From Tetragonia tetragonoides (taxonomy: Eukaryota > Streptophyta > Magnoliopsida > Caryophyllales > Aizoaceae), in contig CM076142.1 of NCBI GenBank assembly GCA_038025085.1, positions 11,010,001-11,074,000 of the forward strand: a stretch of DNA of 64,000 nt, in the 5' to 3' direction. The position numbers and the translations under genes are program-made. The notes beneath the pieces are model-generated. The model did no database searches, was not told where the DNA came from, and worked only from the letters and a program-made list of their open reading frames with translations. Shown piece by piece: positions 12,401 through 22,241 of the stretch. How positions within the stretch are numbered: position 1 is the stretch's first letter; each line of letters begins with the position of its first letter.

Positions 12401-15400
12401 TTATTGGGTAAGAGCTGGTGGAACAGATATATGGTAGAATTAGCTTTTGTTCGTGTGACTTCATGAGTCTCTCCCATATCATTTGAGTCTAAGTTCTAGT
12501 GCTTTTTGCGACACCATATCCCTGGGTTGGGTCCATGGGTTCTCCATTTTAAGTGACCTGTACGTGTTTTTGCAATAGCTCTAGGGTTGCAATGTCTCTA
12601 GATCAACCTCAACCTCAACCTCATTTATCTAGAGTTAGAGCCACTGGTAAGATTGACTGAAATTTGTAGCCCAAGGCCATACTTTTTTCCCTGTTCTCTC
12701 TGTGTGGAAGAATTGAATGCTTAAGCTTCATTTAGAGGAAAGGTCAACATTTAGTTTGCGTAGTTCTGATTTTTGTTTGGCATTGTGATCATATATGTAA
12801 TACATCTCTTTCAAATTATAAAAAATAATTATGTGTTGCTTAGTGGTGCTTTCAGTCACTAGATTCAAGGAGTGATTGCTGAATGAACCCATCTTCTCTT
12901 TTCTAAGTTTCTGAAATTAAAAGCTGCTGGGTGAATCCCCACTTACCAGTTGCAAGTGCTGGTCCTTTCCTTATTTTCTAGCTAACATGAATGAAACTTT
13001 TGTTGGCATTGAGTTGGGAGTGTAAACAATGTAGGCTGATCATGGTTTGGAGTTTTCCTTGTAACAGTAACTTGTTTGATGTAGAGTCCCCGATTCTCAT
13101 GACTAACACTTAGTTTTGAGATGTCGTTGCTTTATAAACTCTTGAACTGATGGTGTTATGCAATCTATGTACCTTCTCCTTATCAAAAAAATGTCAAATT
13201 TTGCCAATGTTTACCTCAATACTGTCTAATTATTGTAAAACATTATCATGGCTCTCCTGTCTGGCTCTTCCTTAGTAGCTCTGGGTGTAGAATGGTTTAA
13301 AAAGAATATCGGTAATGATAGTGTTATCTTCTTTCTCCCTCCCTTTGTTGAGGTATTTTAGGGTATGTTTGGCGTAAATTCTTGGAATTTCAGTTAGCTT
13401 GGTTCGTGCTCCCATGATCCGTCCCCATCACCCTCCTTTTTTCACTTCCTCTTCCACCATGATTATCTACGAAACCAAAATGGGGCTAGATTTTTGTGCC
13501 AAAATAGGGAGTTTCATTTTCTAGCCCCATTTTTGGTTACTTAATCTCATGGTGGAGGATGAAGCGAAGAAGGAGGAAGAGGAGGGAGAGGGGAAGGAGG
13601 GGTGTGGGAATGAGAAGTTGAAATTCTTAGAAACTAGGCCAAACATGCTCTTAACTAGCACCTCTTGGGTGTGTGTGGGCTCTGTCGTGCTTCCCTTGCA
13701 GGTAAATTTTGTTGGGTAAAAGCCTGTACGTTGTCGTCTTCTAATACTAGGGTAGTAGGGTGTAATTTATTTGTTCTCTTGGCATTTCTTTGTATAAGTT
13801 TCACAGCGCTCTCGTTGAGTTGTGTGAAGTTAAATAATTGGCGAAGCTCTTCTTTCATCCTTATCATATTGCTTTGTTGATCAATTATTTACTTGGATAT
13901 CAAACAAATTCTTTTGCTGAAAATAGAAACTTAAGTTCAAACTTACAGAGTTTATATGTCAGATTGGTTCTTCCCCAGGTTTCGAGGATGGAGATTTTGA
14001 GACTGCAAAACTTTTGAGGCCTGCAGCTTCCTTTTATCATGCTTCAGAGGATTGCTTATATTTAGTAGACTCGGAGGTACAACACTCAGTTTTGAAGTTT
14101 AAGATTCTTTTTTTTTGGCCTTCTTTTCCAGAATTAAGCATTCATTTTGGTTGGTGGTATGGTCCTTCTGCTTTAAGCTTTGTTGCATGAAAAAGGAACC
14201 GCAGAAAAACAATTTTTTTTTTTTTTTGGGGGGGGGGGTCGGAATTTTTAAATTAACTTGACTACCACTAATGACGAGGTAGATGCTGTAGCTACTAGAG
14301 TTAGCTTGGTCAATAGTAGTATACTAAAAGAATCTATTAGAAATCAAAGGTATATTGAGATTTTAGAGGTCCAGAAAAGGGATGAACCTGTTCATATAAG
14401 GATGATGTTTCTCCCAAGTTTCGGGAGCTGCCAAACGGGGAAAGTGCAAGCTATTCAGTGAGCACATTCCAGGAAATTCATACGCTCCATGGACGGAGTG
14501 GAGTCTCGGTCAGCGAGAATGGCGGAAAGCTTCAGCAAATAATTCTGGTTCATGAAAAGATTGAACTGACATGAGGTAGTCCTTAAATCAGGAAGAAACA
14601 CCTTCTACCCCCTAGCGTACCTTTGTTCACTTCTCTACCAAGCACGGAAGTTTAAGGATAACTGTAGTTCGGGTCTAAACCCACTGAGCGGTAAGCGTTG
14701 CAATCTTAGAAAGATCAAAGGCAGTCAACCCATTCATTACTGGTGGTCAAAGTAGATTGATCGTTTTTTAGATTCCAATCTCGGAAGCTTCCTCTGTCTT
14801 GAGCTACCCTTTCTTGCTAGGCTTGGATGCTGGCCTTATTGTTAGAGAAAGGGGCAACCAATCATAGAAGGGAGAACCGAAATACAACAGAAGAGAACTT
14901 TGCTGCATTTTGGCCGATCTATCCTAAAATATATGACGTTCATAAGAGCTTCTGTTCATCAAAGCTGCTACTTCGGGAGTTGACGTGCATAAGTCCACAG
15001 AGGTATGAGGAGGTTGTTTGATCTCTACAAGGGATTGATTTCTCCAGTGATGCAATACGGTCTAAAAGCTGCTACTTCGAGAGTTGATTCTCTTCAACCT
15101 TGGTGAACATTCACTGGAAAAATTAAAATAGAAAACTGAAATAGCCGAACAGAAGTTTTATATTGTTTTAGCATTGCTAGAGGACTGACGCTACTTCTTA
15201 GGTGATTGTCCGTAAAGGTTTTGATTATTTCCCCTCTGTCCCAAACATCGGTCAGAATGGATTCCGCTGCTGGCTAGCAGGCTAGGTCTTGGGAGATCTA
15301 GTTGTAAACAACCCTACCAATAACCTGTCAGCATTAGCACATAGACTGTTTCGAATAAGCCCAATGAGAACATTTTAGCAAACTCATAAAGGTCTAAAGG

Positions 15401-18400
15401 AGACTCCATGCTTGCCTTTATTCTTCATCAGAGTATGCTCTTTTGCCATTGCCAATTTCTCATGGAAGGTGAGGGATTTTGTGTGGACATTGGCATAAGG
15501 GAGGATTAACACCAATGATATGCTTCAGGGTAGGACGTCGGGTATGACACTTCTGCCAGATATGTGTATCTGTGCCATGTTAGCAGGAAGTCTTGCTCCC
15601 ATGTCTTTGTCATTATTGTACAACTAAGTACGTTTGAAGTCGCTTATTTGGTTTGATCTGGCAAATTTGGGTGTGACCTTCCACGGTTTTGGAGCTTTTG
15701 CAGGTAAGGTTGTGGATTTTGGGATAGAAATGAAGACGACGTTGCTATGGATAAATGCAATGATGTCAATTTTCTGGTGTACTTGGCTGGAGAGGAGTGC
15801 TAAGATCTTCTTGAGGTCCACCTTGTTATATGCTATGTTGCTCGGACTCTTTATTTCTCCTCAAGTACCCGTGTCAAACACTGGACACTCCGACATGGGT
15901 ATGGACACTGGACACTCCATTTTCAGCAAAAAACATGCAATATTTTCATAAATGGCCGCGTCCGACATGGGTATGGGTACTGGACACTCCGACATGGGTA
16001 TGGGTACTGGACACTTTGTCGAGTCCGAGCAACATAGGTTATATGAGCTTTTGTGAATCGGACTAAGGTTGAGGGGGGGGGGGGGGGGCGTTTAGGGTCT
16101 ATTGTATTACTGACATTCAACATAACTGGGAGAAATAAACAGTTGTCTTCCTCCAGTGTACTCTCGTGTACTGCTTTTAATATTATTTTTTTTTTCTTGT
16201 CCAAGAGAAGTACAAGTTTCAGTTGTAAAGTAATGGTTAACTTATACAAAAGTTTGTCAAAGTTTCTATTTTTCGAATATCTCAAAACTTGGCAATTTCT
16301 ACTTCTAATGGGTAATCTGAGAATATGCGTTTTTTTTTTTGGTTTCACGGTCTTCGTTTGTTTTCTTTATTTTTCTTGTTTTTAGTATTTTTTTCCCCTT
16401 TTTTTGTAAGGGGAGTTAAGTTACATGACTTCAATCTTCTATACTGTTTGGCGACCATTATTGCTCTGATTGCTATTCTAATGTGGAGAATGTTTGGCAA
16501 CCATTATTATACCCGACATACTGTAAAGCATAGTGTGAGTTTTAGTCCAGCGTCATGAGTTGTTAGTTGGTTACTATGATTAGGAATAAGAGCATATGTA
16601 GGTTTGCATGGTGTGCAACACAGGGCTATATCCTATGAGCACCTGACAAAATCAATTCCCTGGATGCTGACTCTGCAATTAGCGTTGAGGTTTATTAGTA
16701 ACCATTGCTCAGCAAAAAATGATTGTTAGGCTGTAGAGTGAGGTTTTTCTTGTTATTTAATGTCATGTTTTAACTTCTTGGCTCCAGCAATAGGCTTATC
16801 AATTTATCAATCTCCATCAAAAACCTCAATGTTAGAAAAATTGGGAGCTTTTTGTCAGTGGTGGGTATGCTGATGAGTGGACTCTGGTAAATTTTCAGAT
16901 TGTTGTTTGGGTTTGATTAATGCATGTGACGAAATTACCTTTGTCTCCTTGTTTTATGAAGAATCATGCTATCAGAAGAGCTGATATGGCGAGAAGGGTC
17001 CTAGAAACGCTGTATCCAACCTGCAGTGGCAAAGTGAGAAGTGGGTTATGGGCCTGGGTCCTGGATAAGCTGGGGCTTAAAGGGGAAGAGGGCTCGAAGT
17101 CTGCTGAATTTGACTCAGAATCATTGTTGTTCCCTTGGCATATTCTGCAATCAAAAGAAAATAATCTCCTAATCATGAATAGAAGGTAAGATGTCATCTG
17201 AGGTGCTACAGTAAGGCTTTTGACTTTCTTGTAGGACGCAACTTAGCTCTATTATAATCACTAATATGTAATATCATTATAATTTTAAATTTGTGTAAAC
17301 AATAGAATGATAAAATGTATATAAAAAGAATCATTTTAATGTGTGTTATTGAAAAGTTAAGTGAAACATAGTTGATTAATTAGCGTTATAATGAAATAAA
17401 AAGAGGTGCTCTCACCGAATAGTTTGGGTCGCAGTCAAGCATATTTCAACCATAAACCGCAATGACCTGACATGTCAGTGACCCAAACTGAAGGTCACTG
17501 AGCCTGGACCTTGCCCTATTTTGTCACCTCTAGCCAGAAGTTACAATGACTTGGAAATCAATGCCTTTTGTCACTGTAAAGTAGGCATCTTACATGCTTG
17601 GAAAATCTATGTCAAATGCTACTTCAATTAATGACCCGGAACAACTAGCTGCTTGTGAGTAAAATCGTTCTTCGAGGGCCTCGTGTCTGCCTGTTTGATG
17701 ATGTCACTAGGCACGCATGTCTCAAGCCTACTTGTAAAATTCAGGGAGGTCATTGACACTTCAGTCATCATTAGTGGGCGTTTGATTGAATCTGGAAATG
17801 ATGCACTTGGTAAAATTCTACTCTGTGATGCAACTTTGTATGTCTAGAGGAATATTGTGATTCGCAATTCCACATTTCTGTGAGAAGTATTTCCATATAG
17901 CGACCTAGTGGAGTCATCTTTTATATGCCTAGCTTGCAGAATATACTTCCATATGTTGACCTGGCATGAATTTTGTACCTGTGTGGGTTTTGAACTTGAT
18001 ATTCTCATATATTGTTGGATCTGTGTACAGTTTTGACACTTTGTGGGTCATGGATTTGGACAACGGGATGATCCATGATGTCATAAGAGGTACAAGGATA
18101 ACTCACTGCAACTTTCTGTGCTTTCCTTTCTTCCCCTCGTATAAAACCTTTCAGATTTCTCATACGTTCTTTGTCATCCGAAAAGGACAGAAAAATATCA
18201 CGGAGTTCTGTGGGCAGATGATCATGGAAAAAGTTTCTTGCTTGAAAGATGTATCTGGTAATTCCGTGCAACAGCTAGTTGATTCTAGTCATCCTCTAGA
18301 TGGGATCTCATATTCTGGTCTTCTGTCGTCATTTGCGAGCTGGAGAGACTATTTAATCATATGTGATACAGGTAAATGAGTATTTACTGCAGATGGATAT

Positions 18401-20098
18401 TTTAGTGTCTTATCTACATCTATGTTTTGCCTATATATAAATATATAGCAATAGCACATGACATAAATTAACAAGCAATTGTTTCTGAAGTTGGTCAGCG
18501 GGTTTTGATGCTGAACAAACAAGCTGAAGTCGCTTCAATGATTGCATTCTCAAACTTAGGAAACCTTGGTCTGCCTTATTGGTTATCTTTCTCTTTGGAG
18601 AGAGTTTTTCCCACGTGAGTGTTCTCTGCAATTTCTGCCACAATTTTTTAAAATAGAATCTGATTAATGATTTTGTCACATCTATATACAGTGGCAATGC
18701 TGATGAGGAAGTTCATGTTGATCATGTTCAATCGTTTACACTGTTTCCAGGTACACTACAAGAATGCTCTAACTAATTTAATTCCTTCTGGAATTCCTTT
18801 TGACATACATCATCATTGCGTCACATTTCGCTTTCTCTTTGAAGCATCACTTCACGGGAATTGAAAGGAAAGGAGAGGGAAAAGATAAACAATTACAACT
18901 ACAAACACATAAACATGATTCAAATGTATGAAAATCATGTTTAGTTTTCTATTCATCTTTCTGACTTGGATTTCTGTTGCCTGGAACAGGTAGAATTGAC
19001 ATACATATGGCTATAGATATACCTAGCAATACTGAACTGGTAGAACCATTGCAAGAATCTTGTATATGGCGCCAAACTAGAGGGGCTGCTATGGAAGTCT
19101 TAGGTGTGGAGGGCACTGCTGTATCCGTGGAGAAGGTATTCATTTTTCTCAAATATTAGCAGCTTTTTTTTTAATAAGAAAATCCTATGCTCTAATTATA
19201 AAAAAAAAAAGAAAATCCTTATGCTCTAAATTACATTCTTTTATTAGTTATTAAACCAAATTTGTGGTTCGGTTCTGTGTGTGCGCTTCCAGGTTGGTGT
19301 TTCGCAGCAGTGGTATGATGAGTTGGATAATCTTGCTGTGGTCAGCGAACCAGAGACAGATGTTGCCACAGAGGAAAAATCAACTATGGATAGAACCTTA
19401 GGAGACGGTAAAATTCACATCGACTGTGTTGTTAATACAAGCCCAGGAACAAGTGAGGTACGTATGTGCATGGTGCATGCCACCTTCCCCTCTCCCCACT
19501 CCCACAAGAAAAATAAAATTAAATATGTGCTGGGGATAAAATTCACTGGCCTTTTGGCTGTCATAGTACTGAGAATCTGGAGGTAAATTGTCTCGTACTT
19601 TTTCTGTTCATAATCTATCTCTCTACTGGCGAGGTGAAGTACTGAGGAAGCTAAAGCCAGTGTTTGTCAGGCAAAAACTGTTTATTGTCAGTTGTGTGAT
19701 ACTCTGCATTCATTCTCCTCGTCCGTCTTTCCTGTTATACAGAACAAGATATTATCGCTGTAGAGAAAATAATACCGTGTGCTTCAACTGGCATCCAGGT
19801 CATTATATCTGCTCCACTCTATCTCAAACTGCAAAGTACTTCGAAGTATTGCCAGGATGCTCAAGAAAGGAAAGCTGCTCAAATAGCAGAGGTTTTGAAA
19901 TGCGACAGAGTAGGAAGTACAAGGGACACATTTATCTGCCAGTTGCTGAAGCTGGAGAGAGACTTGGGGGACTTGGTGTTCATGAAACCGTGGCATGTGA
20001 AGATAAACCTCAACACACTGAACCACCCAAAAGCTGAGAACTCAAGAGACATCATCTTAACAGATTGTGCCATTGACGTCAATGTATCCCTTGGTTAA
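494..20098 (+). CDS. EMB1974: NHL-repeat, thioredoxin-like protein (EMB1974-like), 17 exons
   Basis: Exons inferred from splice signals and phase: 494-560, 2593-2713, 3183-3271, 4674-4833, 6327-6456, 9691-9784, 10564-10704, 11896-11996, 13963-14076, 16962-17185, 18031-18089, 18186-18371, 18491-18614, 18692-18750, 18990-19135, 19293-19452, 19743-20098. They join in phase to 2331 nt, 776 aa plus stop, close to the roughly 770 aa I recall for the Arabidopsis embryo-defective gene EMB1974. The N-terminus (MALRYRKLQRISTTILPRLL) is basic and Ser/Leu-rich, like an organelle presequence. Exons 5-6 encode a thioredoxin-like stretch without a visible CXXC. NHL beta-propeller repeats begin at about residue 268 (SVDESGNRFFLSDSNHHRI) and continue through IGSSPGFEDGDFETAKLLRP and NHAIRRADMARRVLE. 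The least certain junction is the start of exon 12 (18186, weak acceptor). The molecular role of the family is not established; loss is embryo-lethal in Arabidopsis. Intron 1 (2 kb) and intron 9 (2.9 kb) carry most of the inserted repeats. Confidence 0.88.
2037..2531. mobile_element. Foldback element with very long inverted arms, in intron 1
   Basis: The left arm (about 2037-2245) is mirrored by the right arm (about 2310-2531). The arms match through TGTGTGATTTCCT, TAATTCCTGAAATAGCT and AGGCTCNGACTCAGGCGCGG (left 2126-2145, right complement about 2424-2443). Each arm ends inward in smaller palindromes built on GCCGCTGTGG and GCCTCTGTGCGCCACA. Terminal target duplications are not clear. The intron transcript could fold into a hairpin with arms of about 200 bp. 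Confidence 0.75.
3327..3598. mobile_element. Tourist/PIF-like MITE, CTGAACTGAAC family
   Basis: The element is 272 bp, bounded by TTA on both sides (3324-3326 and 3599-3601). The ends GGGCCCATTCTTTTT and (complement) GGCTTTGTTCTTCT are inverted and imperfect. Subterminal CTGAACTGAACT blocks occur in both orientations. Related copies lie at 48343-48649, and partial copies at about 20740-20945 and 48215-48280. The TTA duplication supports PIF/Harbinger. Confidence 0.65.
3648..3895. mobile_element. Foldback MITE, TTTGGCCTAGCTTCT family, copy 1
   Basis: Left end GGGTCCATTTGGCCTAGCTT is mirrored at the right by GAGAAGCTAGGCCAAACGAG. The interior is also self-complementary (ACTTCTTAGAAGTTGGAGG against CCTCCAACTTGTAAGAA). 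Copies of the same family occur at 13361-13650 and 40560-40852. Target duplication is not clear at this copy. Confidence 0.65.
5810..6112 (-). pseudogene. LINE reverse-transcriptase C-terminal fragment (zf-RVT end)
   Basis: The minus-strand frame reads IGILWCVCFERNAQVFNW, the characteristic W-hydrophobic-W-ERN-hydrophobic-F signature near the C-terminus of plant L1-type LINE polyproteins. The fragment is about 100 codons, lies in intron 4 of the EMB1974-like gene in antisense orientation, and has no other LINE domain in frame. The surrounding 5160-5800 has no gene that I can recognise and may be the 3' part of the same insertion. Confidence 0.55.
6599..7659. mobile_element. MULE-like foldback element with 8-bp target duplication, in intron 5
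   Basis: The direct repeat ATTATTTA is at 6591-6598 and 7660-7667. The termini are inverted repeats of about 60 bp: left 6612-6668 (AACCCTTAATTTTGTCAAAA, AATCCCCTAATTTATCTA) against right about 7590-7650 (complement AACCCCCTTAACTTTATCAA, ACCCCCTAATTTATCTA). A second nested inverted repeat, TTACTCATCTTAACT at 6741 and 6770, faces AGTTAAGATGAGTAAT at about 7411-7427. No transposase frame is visible, so it is non-autonomous. An 8-9 bp duplication fits Mutator-like elements. Confidence 0.72.
7914..8507. mobile_element. Foldback element in intron 5
   Basis: The left end (about 7917-7975) contains AAATTACTCAACGCAAATAT; the right end (about 8445-8505) contains, on the complement, AAATTACTAAACGCAAATCT, with flanking CTTAACAAAATC against CTAAACATAAATC. 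The central part (8040-8235) is C-rich low-complexity sequence. No coding capacity. Target duplication is unclear (TATTAAG occurs close to both ends). Confidence 0.6.
9010..9140. repeat. Two-copy tandem duplication of about 65 bp
   Basis: The unit beginning TTTAAGGTTGGGAGGGAGGA occurs at about 9014 and again at about 9075, with only a few differences. It lies in intron 5 just upstream of exon 6 (9691). Confidence 0.8.
13361..13650. mobile_element. Tourist/PIF-like foldback MITE, TTTGGCCTAG family, copy 2
   Basis: TTA duplications at 13358-13360 and 13651-13653 flank a 290-bp element. Its ends are GGGTATGTTTGGC and the inverted GCCAAACATGCTC. The inner arms mirror each other (CCCATTTTTGGTTACTTAATC against GAAACCAAAATGGGG). 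It lies in intron 8 of the EMB1974-like gene. Confidence 0.72.
14255..15370. other. Possible nuclear insertion of organelle (mitochondrial-like) DNA
   Basis: This block inside intron 9 differs in texture from its surroundings: less T-rich, balanced composition, few homopolymers and no open frame of note. Stretches such as GGGAGCTGCCAAACGGGGAA and GGGTCTAAACCCACTGAGCG read like plant mitochondrial intergenic DNA. I cannot name a mitochondrial gene in it. It starts right after a poly(T)/poly(G) run (14214-14238) and ends before a LINE fragment. Alternative: an old unclassified transposon. Confidence 0.3.
15460..15832 (+). pseudogene. LINE zf-RVT/C-terminal fragment
   Basis: On the plus strand the conserved zinc-binding reverse transcriptase tail is readable across a frame break: FVWTLA, then GRINTNDMLQGR and MCILCHVS, then MSIFWCTWLERSAKIF. 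These blocks are typical of the last 150 residues of plant L1-like ORF2. Stops and a frameshift show it is dead. It is interrupted at 15833 by the hAT-like MITE. Confidence 0.6.
15833..16037. mobile_element. hAT-like MITE with perfect 17-bp inverted ends and 8-bp target duplication
   Basis: Ends are CTATGTTGCTCGGACTC (15833-15849) and its exact complement at 16021-16037. The 8-bp duplication GTTATATG is present at 15825-15832 and 16038-16045. The 205-bp interior carries repeats of ACTGGACACTCCGACATGGG. An 8-bp duplication fits hAT. It is nested in the LINE fragment within intron 9. Confidence 0.85.
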
Positions 20099-20214
20099 AA
20101 GTGAAGTCACATTATGAACCCCAAAATTAAGGATTTAATATGTTTCTGCAAAATATCCCGTACCGTTATTTGTTTATTGTAAAAACAATCATAATTTATT
20201 GATAGTTTAAAGAT
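20099..20214. other. 3' flank of the EMB1974-like gene
   Basis: AT-rich sequence directly after the stop codon. Likely 3' UTR. No distinct terminator structure is expected or seen. Confidence 0.4.
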
Positions 20215-20475
20215 AATATTCATCCTTGTGCAATTTGTTCATCCTTGTGCAATTTGTTCATCTGTCTCCATGAACAAGGTGATCGGAACACCATTGATGT
20301 CAAAAGACAACATCCACGATCCTAGATAGTCGATCCTGTAATCGCAGTTCGTCTCTATTTATGTCATTGACATCAAATTCACGGTAAGGTAAACATTGCC
20401 AATAAGACGCTAAGTCGATGTGCCCTGAACAGTGAACACCACATTCCCCTTGACAAGCTTGGATAGTTCAATTAC
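20215..20475 (+). pseudogene. Degenerate copy 1 of the unrecognised small-gene family
   Basis: The sequence aligns by eye with copy 3 (35278-35480). Shared blocks include TGCAATTTGTTCATC, CGCAGTTCGTCTCTATTTATG, AAATTCACGGTAA, AAGTCGATGTGCCCTGAACA and CCACATTCCCCTTGAC. It has lost an open frame, and the block TCATCCTTGTGCAATTTGT is itself duplicated at its start. No downstream half is recognisable. Confidence 0.7.
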
Positions 20476-21166
20476 TAGTACTACGTTCTTTAGATTGTTC
20501 TAGTTTTATTTGCATTAATTATTTGCATTAATTATTTGACGTTTATATATATGGACAACCACATCAAATATGCCATGGTAGGGAATTGTACTGAATACGA
20601 GTAAAACATTTCAATCTAATAAGTATTTTGAGTTGCATACATCTCTCATTGTCGTACTATTAAATGAGTTTCAATCCTATTAACTACTACTATTTCATCT
20701 TACCAAGGCTCCGCGTTTATTGAAAGATATATACTAAAGTTCCGTTATTTTCATCCGGCAAAAACTAAACTGAATAAGATTGACTTTTTTTTAACTTGAT
20801 GTTTAACCATTTAAAACTCGTCCAAACATATTCAATATTGGACTCATTTGAAAGTATGTTATAAAATTTTATAAGGACATAGTTATCATCATTAATTTAT
20901 TTTGAAACAAAAGATTATACGAGTTGACAATAGAGCCTAGATTGTTAAAGAACAATGATATACACCTATGTGTTTATTAAAAGATACTCTTATCCATGTT
21001 CTTGTTTTACATGGGTGATCGGCCAATCTTTACTAAAACTTCAAATAATTACCAACAACGAATTAACGCAAGCTGTTTTGTCACTTTTTTGTAACACCAT
21101 AATGTGCAGCAACCGATCGACCATGGAATGACAAAAGTCATAGCGTTAACCATTTTTCGCAACGTT

Positions 21167-21202
<36 letters not shown>

Positions 21203-21340
21203 TTTATAGTAGATCAATAAAGACATTTTGCTAGGGGATGGGACTTGAGAGTCTAAAAATAAGCATTTGCAAGAACCAGAATCAAGAAAGCATCAAACCA
21301 ATTAACGCGTTCCTCTATGTATCCATTGCTAGCATCATAG
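20476..21340. other. AT-rich intergenic region with MITE remnant and (TTA)n tract
   Basis: No gene seen. A partial copy of the CTGAACTGAAC-type MITE lies at about 20740-20945 (AACCATTTAAAACTCGTCCA, GAGTTGACAATAGAGCCTA). A TTA/TAT trinucleotide run occupies about 21172-21201. The last 100 bases lead into the promoter of copy 2. Confidence 0.6.
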
Positions 21341-21348
21341 TAGTTACT

Positions 21349-21358
21349 CTATATAAAT
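21349..21358 (+). promoter_or_regulatory. TATA box of small-gene copy 2
   Basis: CTATATAAATA lies about 125 bases upstream of the ATG at 21482, a normal spacing for a plant TATA box plus a 90-100 base leader. The leader sequence CCTGAAAAAACATTACC is shared with copy 3. Confidence 0.6.
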
Positions 21359-21481
21359 ACATCCTATCATAATTCATACACATACGAGGAAATTAAAGTC
21401 CAAAGTCCACCTACCTACAATAACTAACTTACCTGAAAAAACATTACCAAACTAAAACCAAAACCACATACATCAAGAACA

Positions 21482-21949
21482 ATGAATAATCATCTGCTGG
21501 GCCGCCATATTCCTAGAACATATTCAGTGACCATGAGAGAGGTGAATCAAGTAGCAGGCACACTGTTGTCGCGAAACGAGCCCGTATTCGTAATTCGTCT
21601 CCATGTACATTACTGGCATGAAATTCACGGTCGATATTGCAGAGGCGCAAACTCCCTTTTCTCTGAAGTTCACTACACCAGTCAAAGGCGGCAGATTATA
21701 AACCCGAACTTCTTCGGTGGATTTTTACTAGTCGTACCAGTAGTACGTGACCTCGACACGCTCCGCTACAACGTTTGCCTGGCGTTTGCTGATATCTCGC
21801 GGCCTGTGTATACCATCATCAACCCTGCAATTTATCATTACGTAAACCACAGGCTGCGCAATTTTCTCCTACACAACAACATCATCAACATTACCCCAGT
21901 GCCTCCAAAGAGGCTCCCACCTAGGCGGGGTGAGGGAATGAAGATTTAA
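21482..21949 (+). CDS. Unrecognised small protein, copy 2, C-terminus replaced by retroposon sequence
   Basis: The 155-codon frame begins MNNHLLGRHIPRTYSVTMRE. Conserved with copy 3 are the block IRLHVHYWHEIHG (about residues 38-50) and the hydrophobic domain before RNFLLHNN. I do not recognise the family; there is no signal peptide, membrane span or known motif. Codons 1-133 are original. From 21881 the frame runs into an inserted 5S-headed retroposon, which supplies 22 codons (IINITPVPPKRLPPRRGEGM and a short end) and the stop. The original 3' end survives in the same frame at 22086-22241. A TATA box sits at 21350. Whether the chimeric protein is made is unknown. Confidence 0.6.
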   Translation: MNNHLLGRHIPRTYSVTMREVNQVAGTLLSRNEPVFVIRLHVHYWHEIHGRYCRGANSLFSEVHYTSQRRQIINPNFFGGFLLVVPVVRDLDTLRYNVCLAFADISRPVYTIINPAIYHYVNHRLRNFLLHNNIINITPVPPKRLPPRRGEGMKI

Positions 21950-22071
21950 AGAGGGGTGCAACACGAGGACTTCCTAGGAGGTCACCCATCCTAGTACTAC
22001 TCTCGCCCAAGCATGCTTAACTGCGGAGTTCTGATGAGATCCGGTGCATTAGTGCTGGTATGATCGCACCC
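21881..22071 (-). mobile_element. SINE-like retroposon with a 5S rRNA head
   Basis: The insertion is about 190 bp and is flanked by CTCCTACACAACAAC at 21866-21880 and 22071-22085, a 14-15 bp target duplication typical of LINE-mediated retroposition. On the minus strand it begins with an almost complete 5S rRNA (22071 to 21954). About 75 bases follow, including CTAGGTGGGAGCCTCTTTGG and GCACTGGGGTAATGTTGATG, resembling the 3' end of plant SINEs that finish in TTG-rich tails. It sits antisense to the small gene and breaks its frame. Confidence 0.82.
21954..22071 (-). rRNA. 5S rRNA sequence (head of a retroposon, not a tandem-array gene)
   Basis: The minus strand reads GGGTGCGATCATACCAGCAC to GTTGCACCC over 118 nt, with the plant 5S internal promoter parts AGTTAAGCATGCTTGGGC (A box), GATGGGTGAC and AAGTCCTCG (C box). 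Against the common plant sequence I see few changes, for example GGATCTCATC for GGATCCCATC and AAGCATGC for AAGCGTGC. The ends still pair (GGGTGC with GCACCC). It is single, lacks 5S spacer DNA and lies inside a target duplication, so it is a retroposed copy. Confidence 0.85.
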
Positions 22072-22085
22072 TCCTACACAACAAC

Positions 22086-22241
22086 CTGAATTTTTATTAT
22101 CATGGGTTTGCTGGATTTCAAATGGAAGTTGTGCTTAATGTCTCAACGGTTGTTAATGCTTTTTATTACGAAGATCTTGATGCTACTTTGTTCAGAATCA
22201 GGCCATTTTTTCAACCCCTTGGTTTCTTGGAGCGCGTATAG
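22086..22241 (+). pseudogene. Detached 3' end of small-gene copy 2
   Basis: Directly after the right target duplication the frame continues in the same phase as codons 1-133 for 51 codons to TAG at 22239-22241. It includes GFQMEVVLNVSTVV, which corresponds to GFQMVAMVDISTID of copy 3. Together the two parts imply an ancestral protein of about 184 aa. Confidence 0.75.

Noticed and set aside
17966..18379. 137-codon frame as a separate gene
   Set aside because: It is exons 11 and 12 of the EMB1974-like gene with the 96-base intron between them read through in frame.
21954..22071. 5S sequence as part of a Cassandra-type terminal-repeat retrotransposon
   Set aside because: There is no LTR pair, no TG..CA ends, no primer-binding site and the duplication is 14-15 bp rather than 5 bp.
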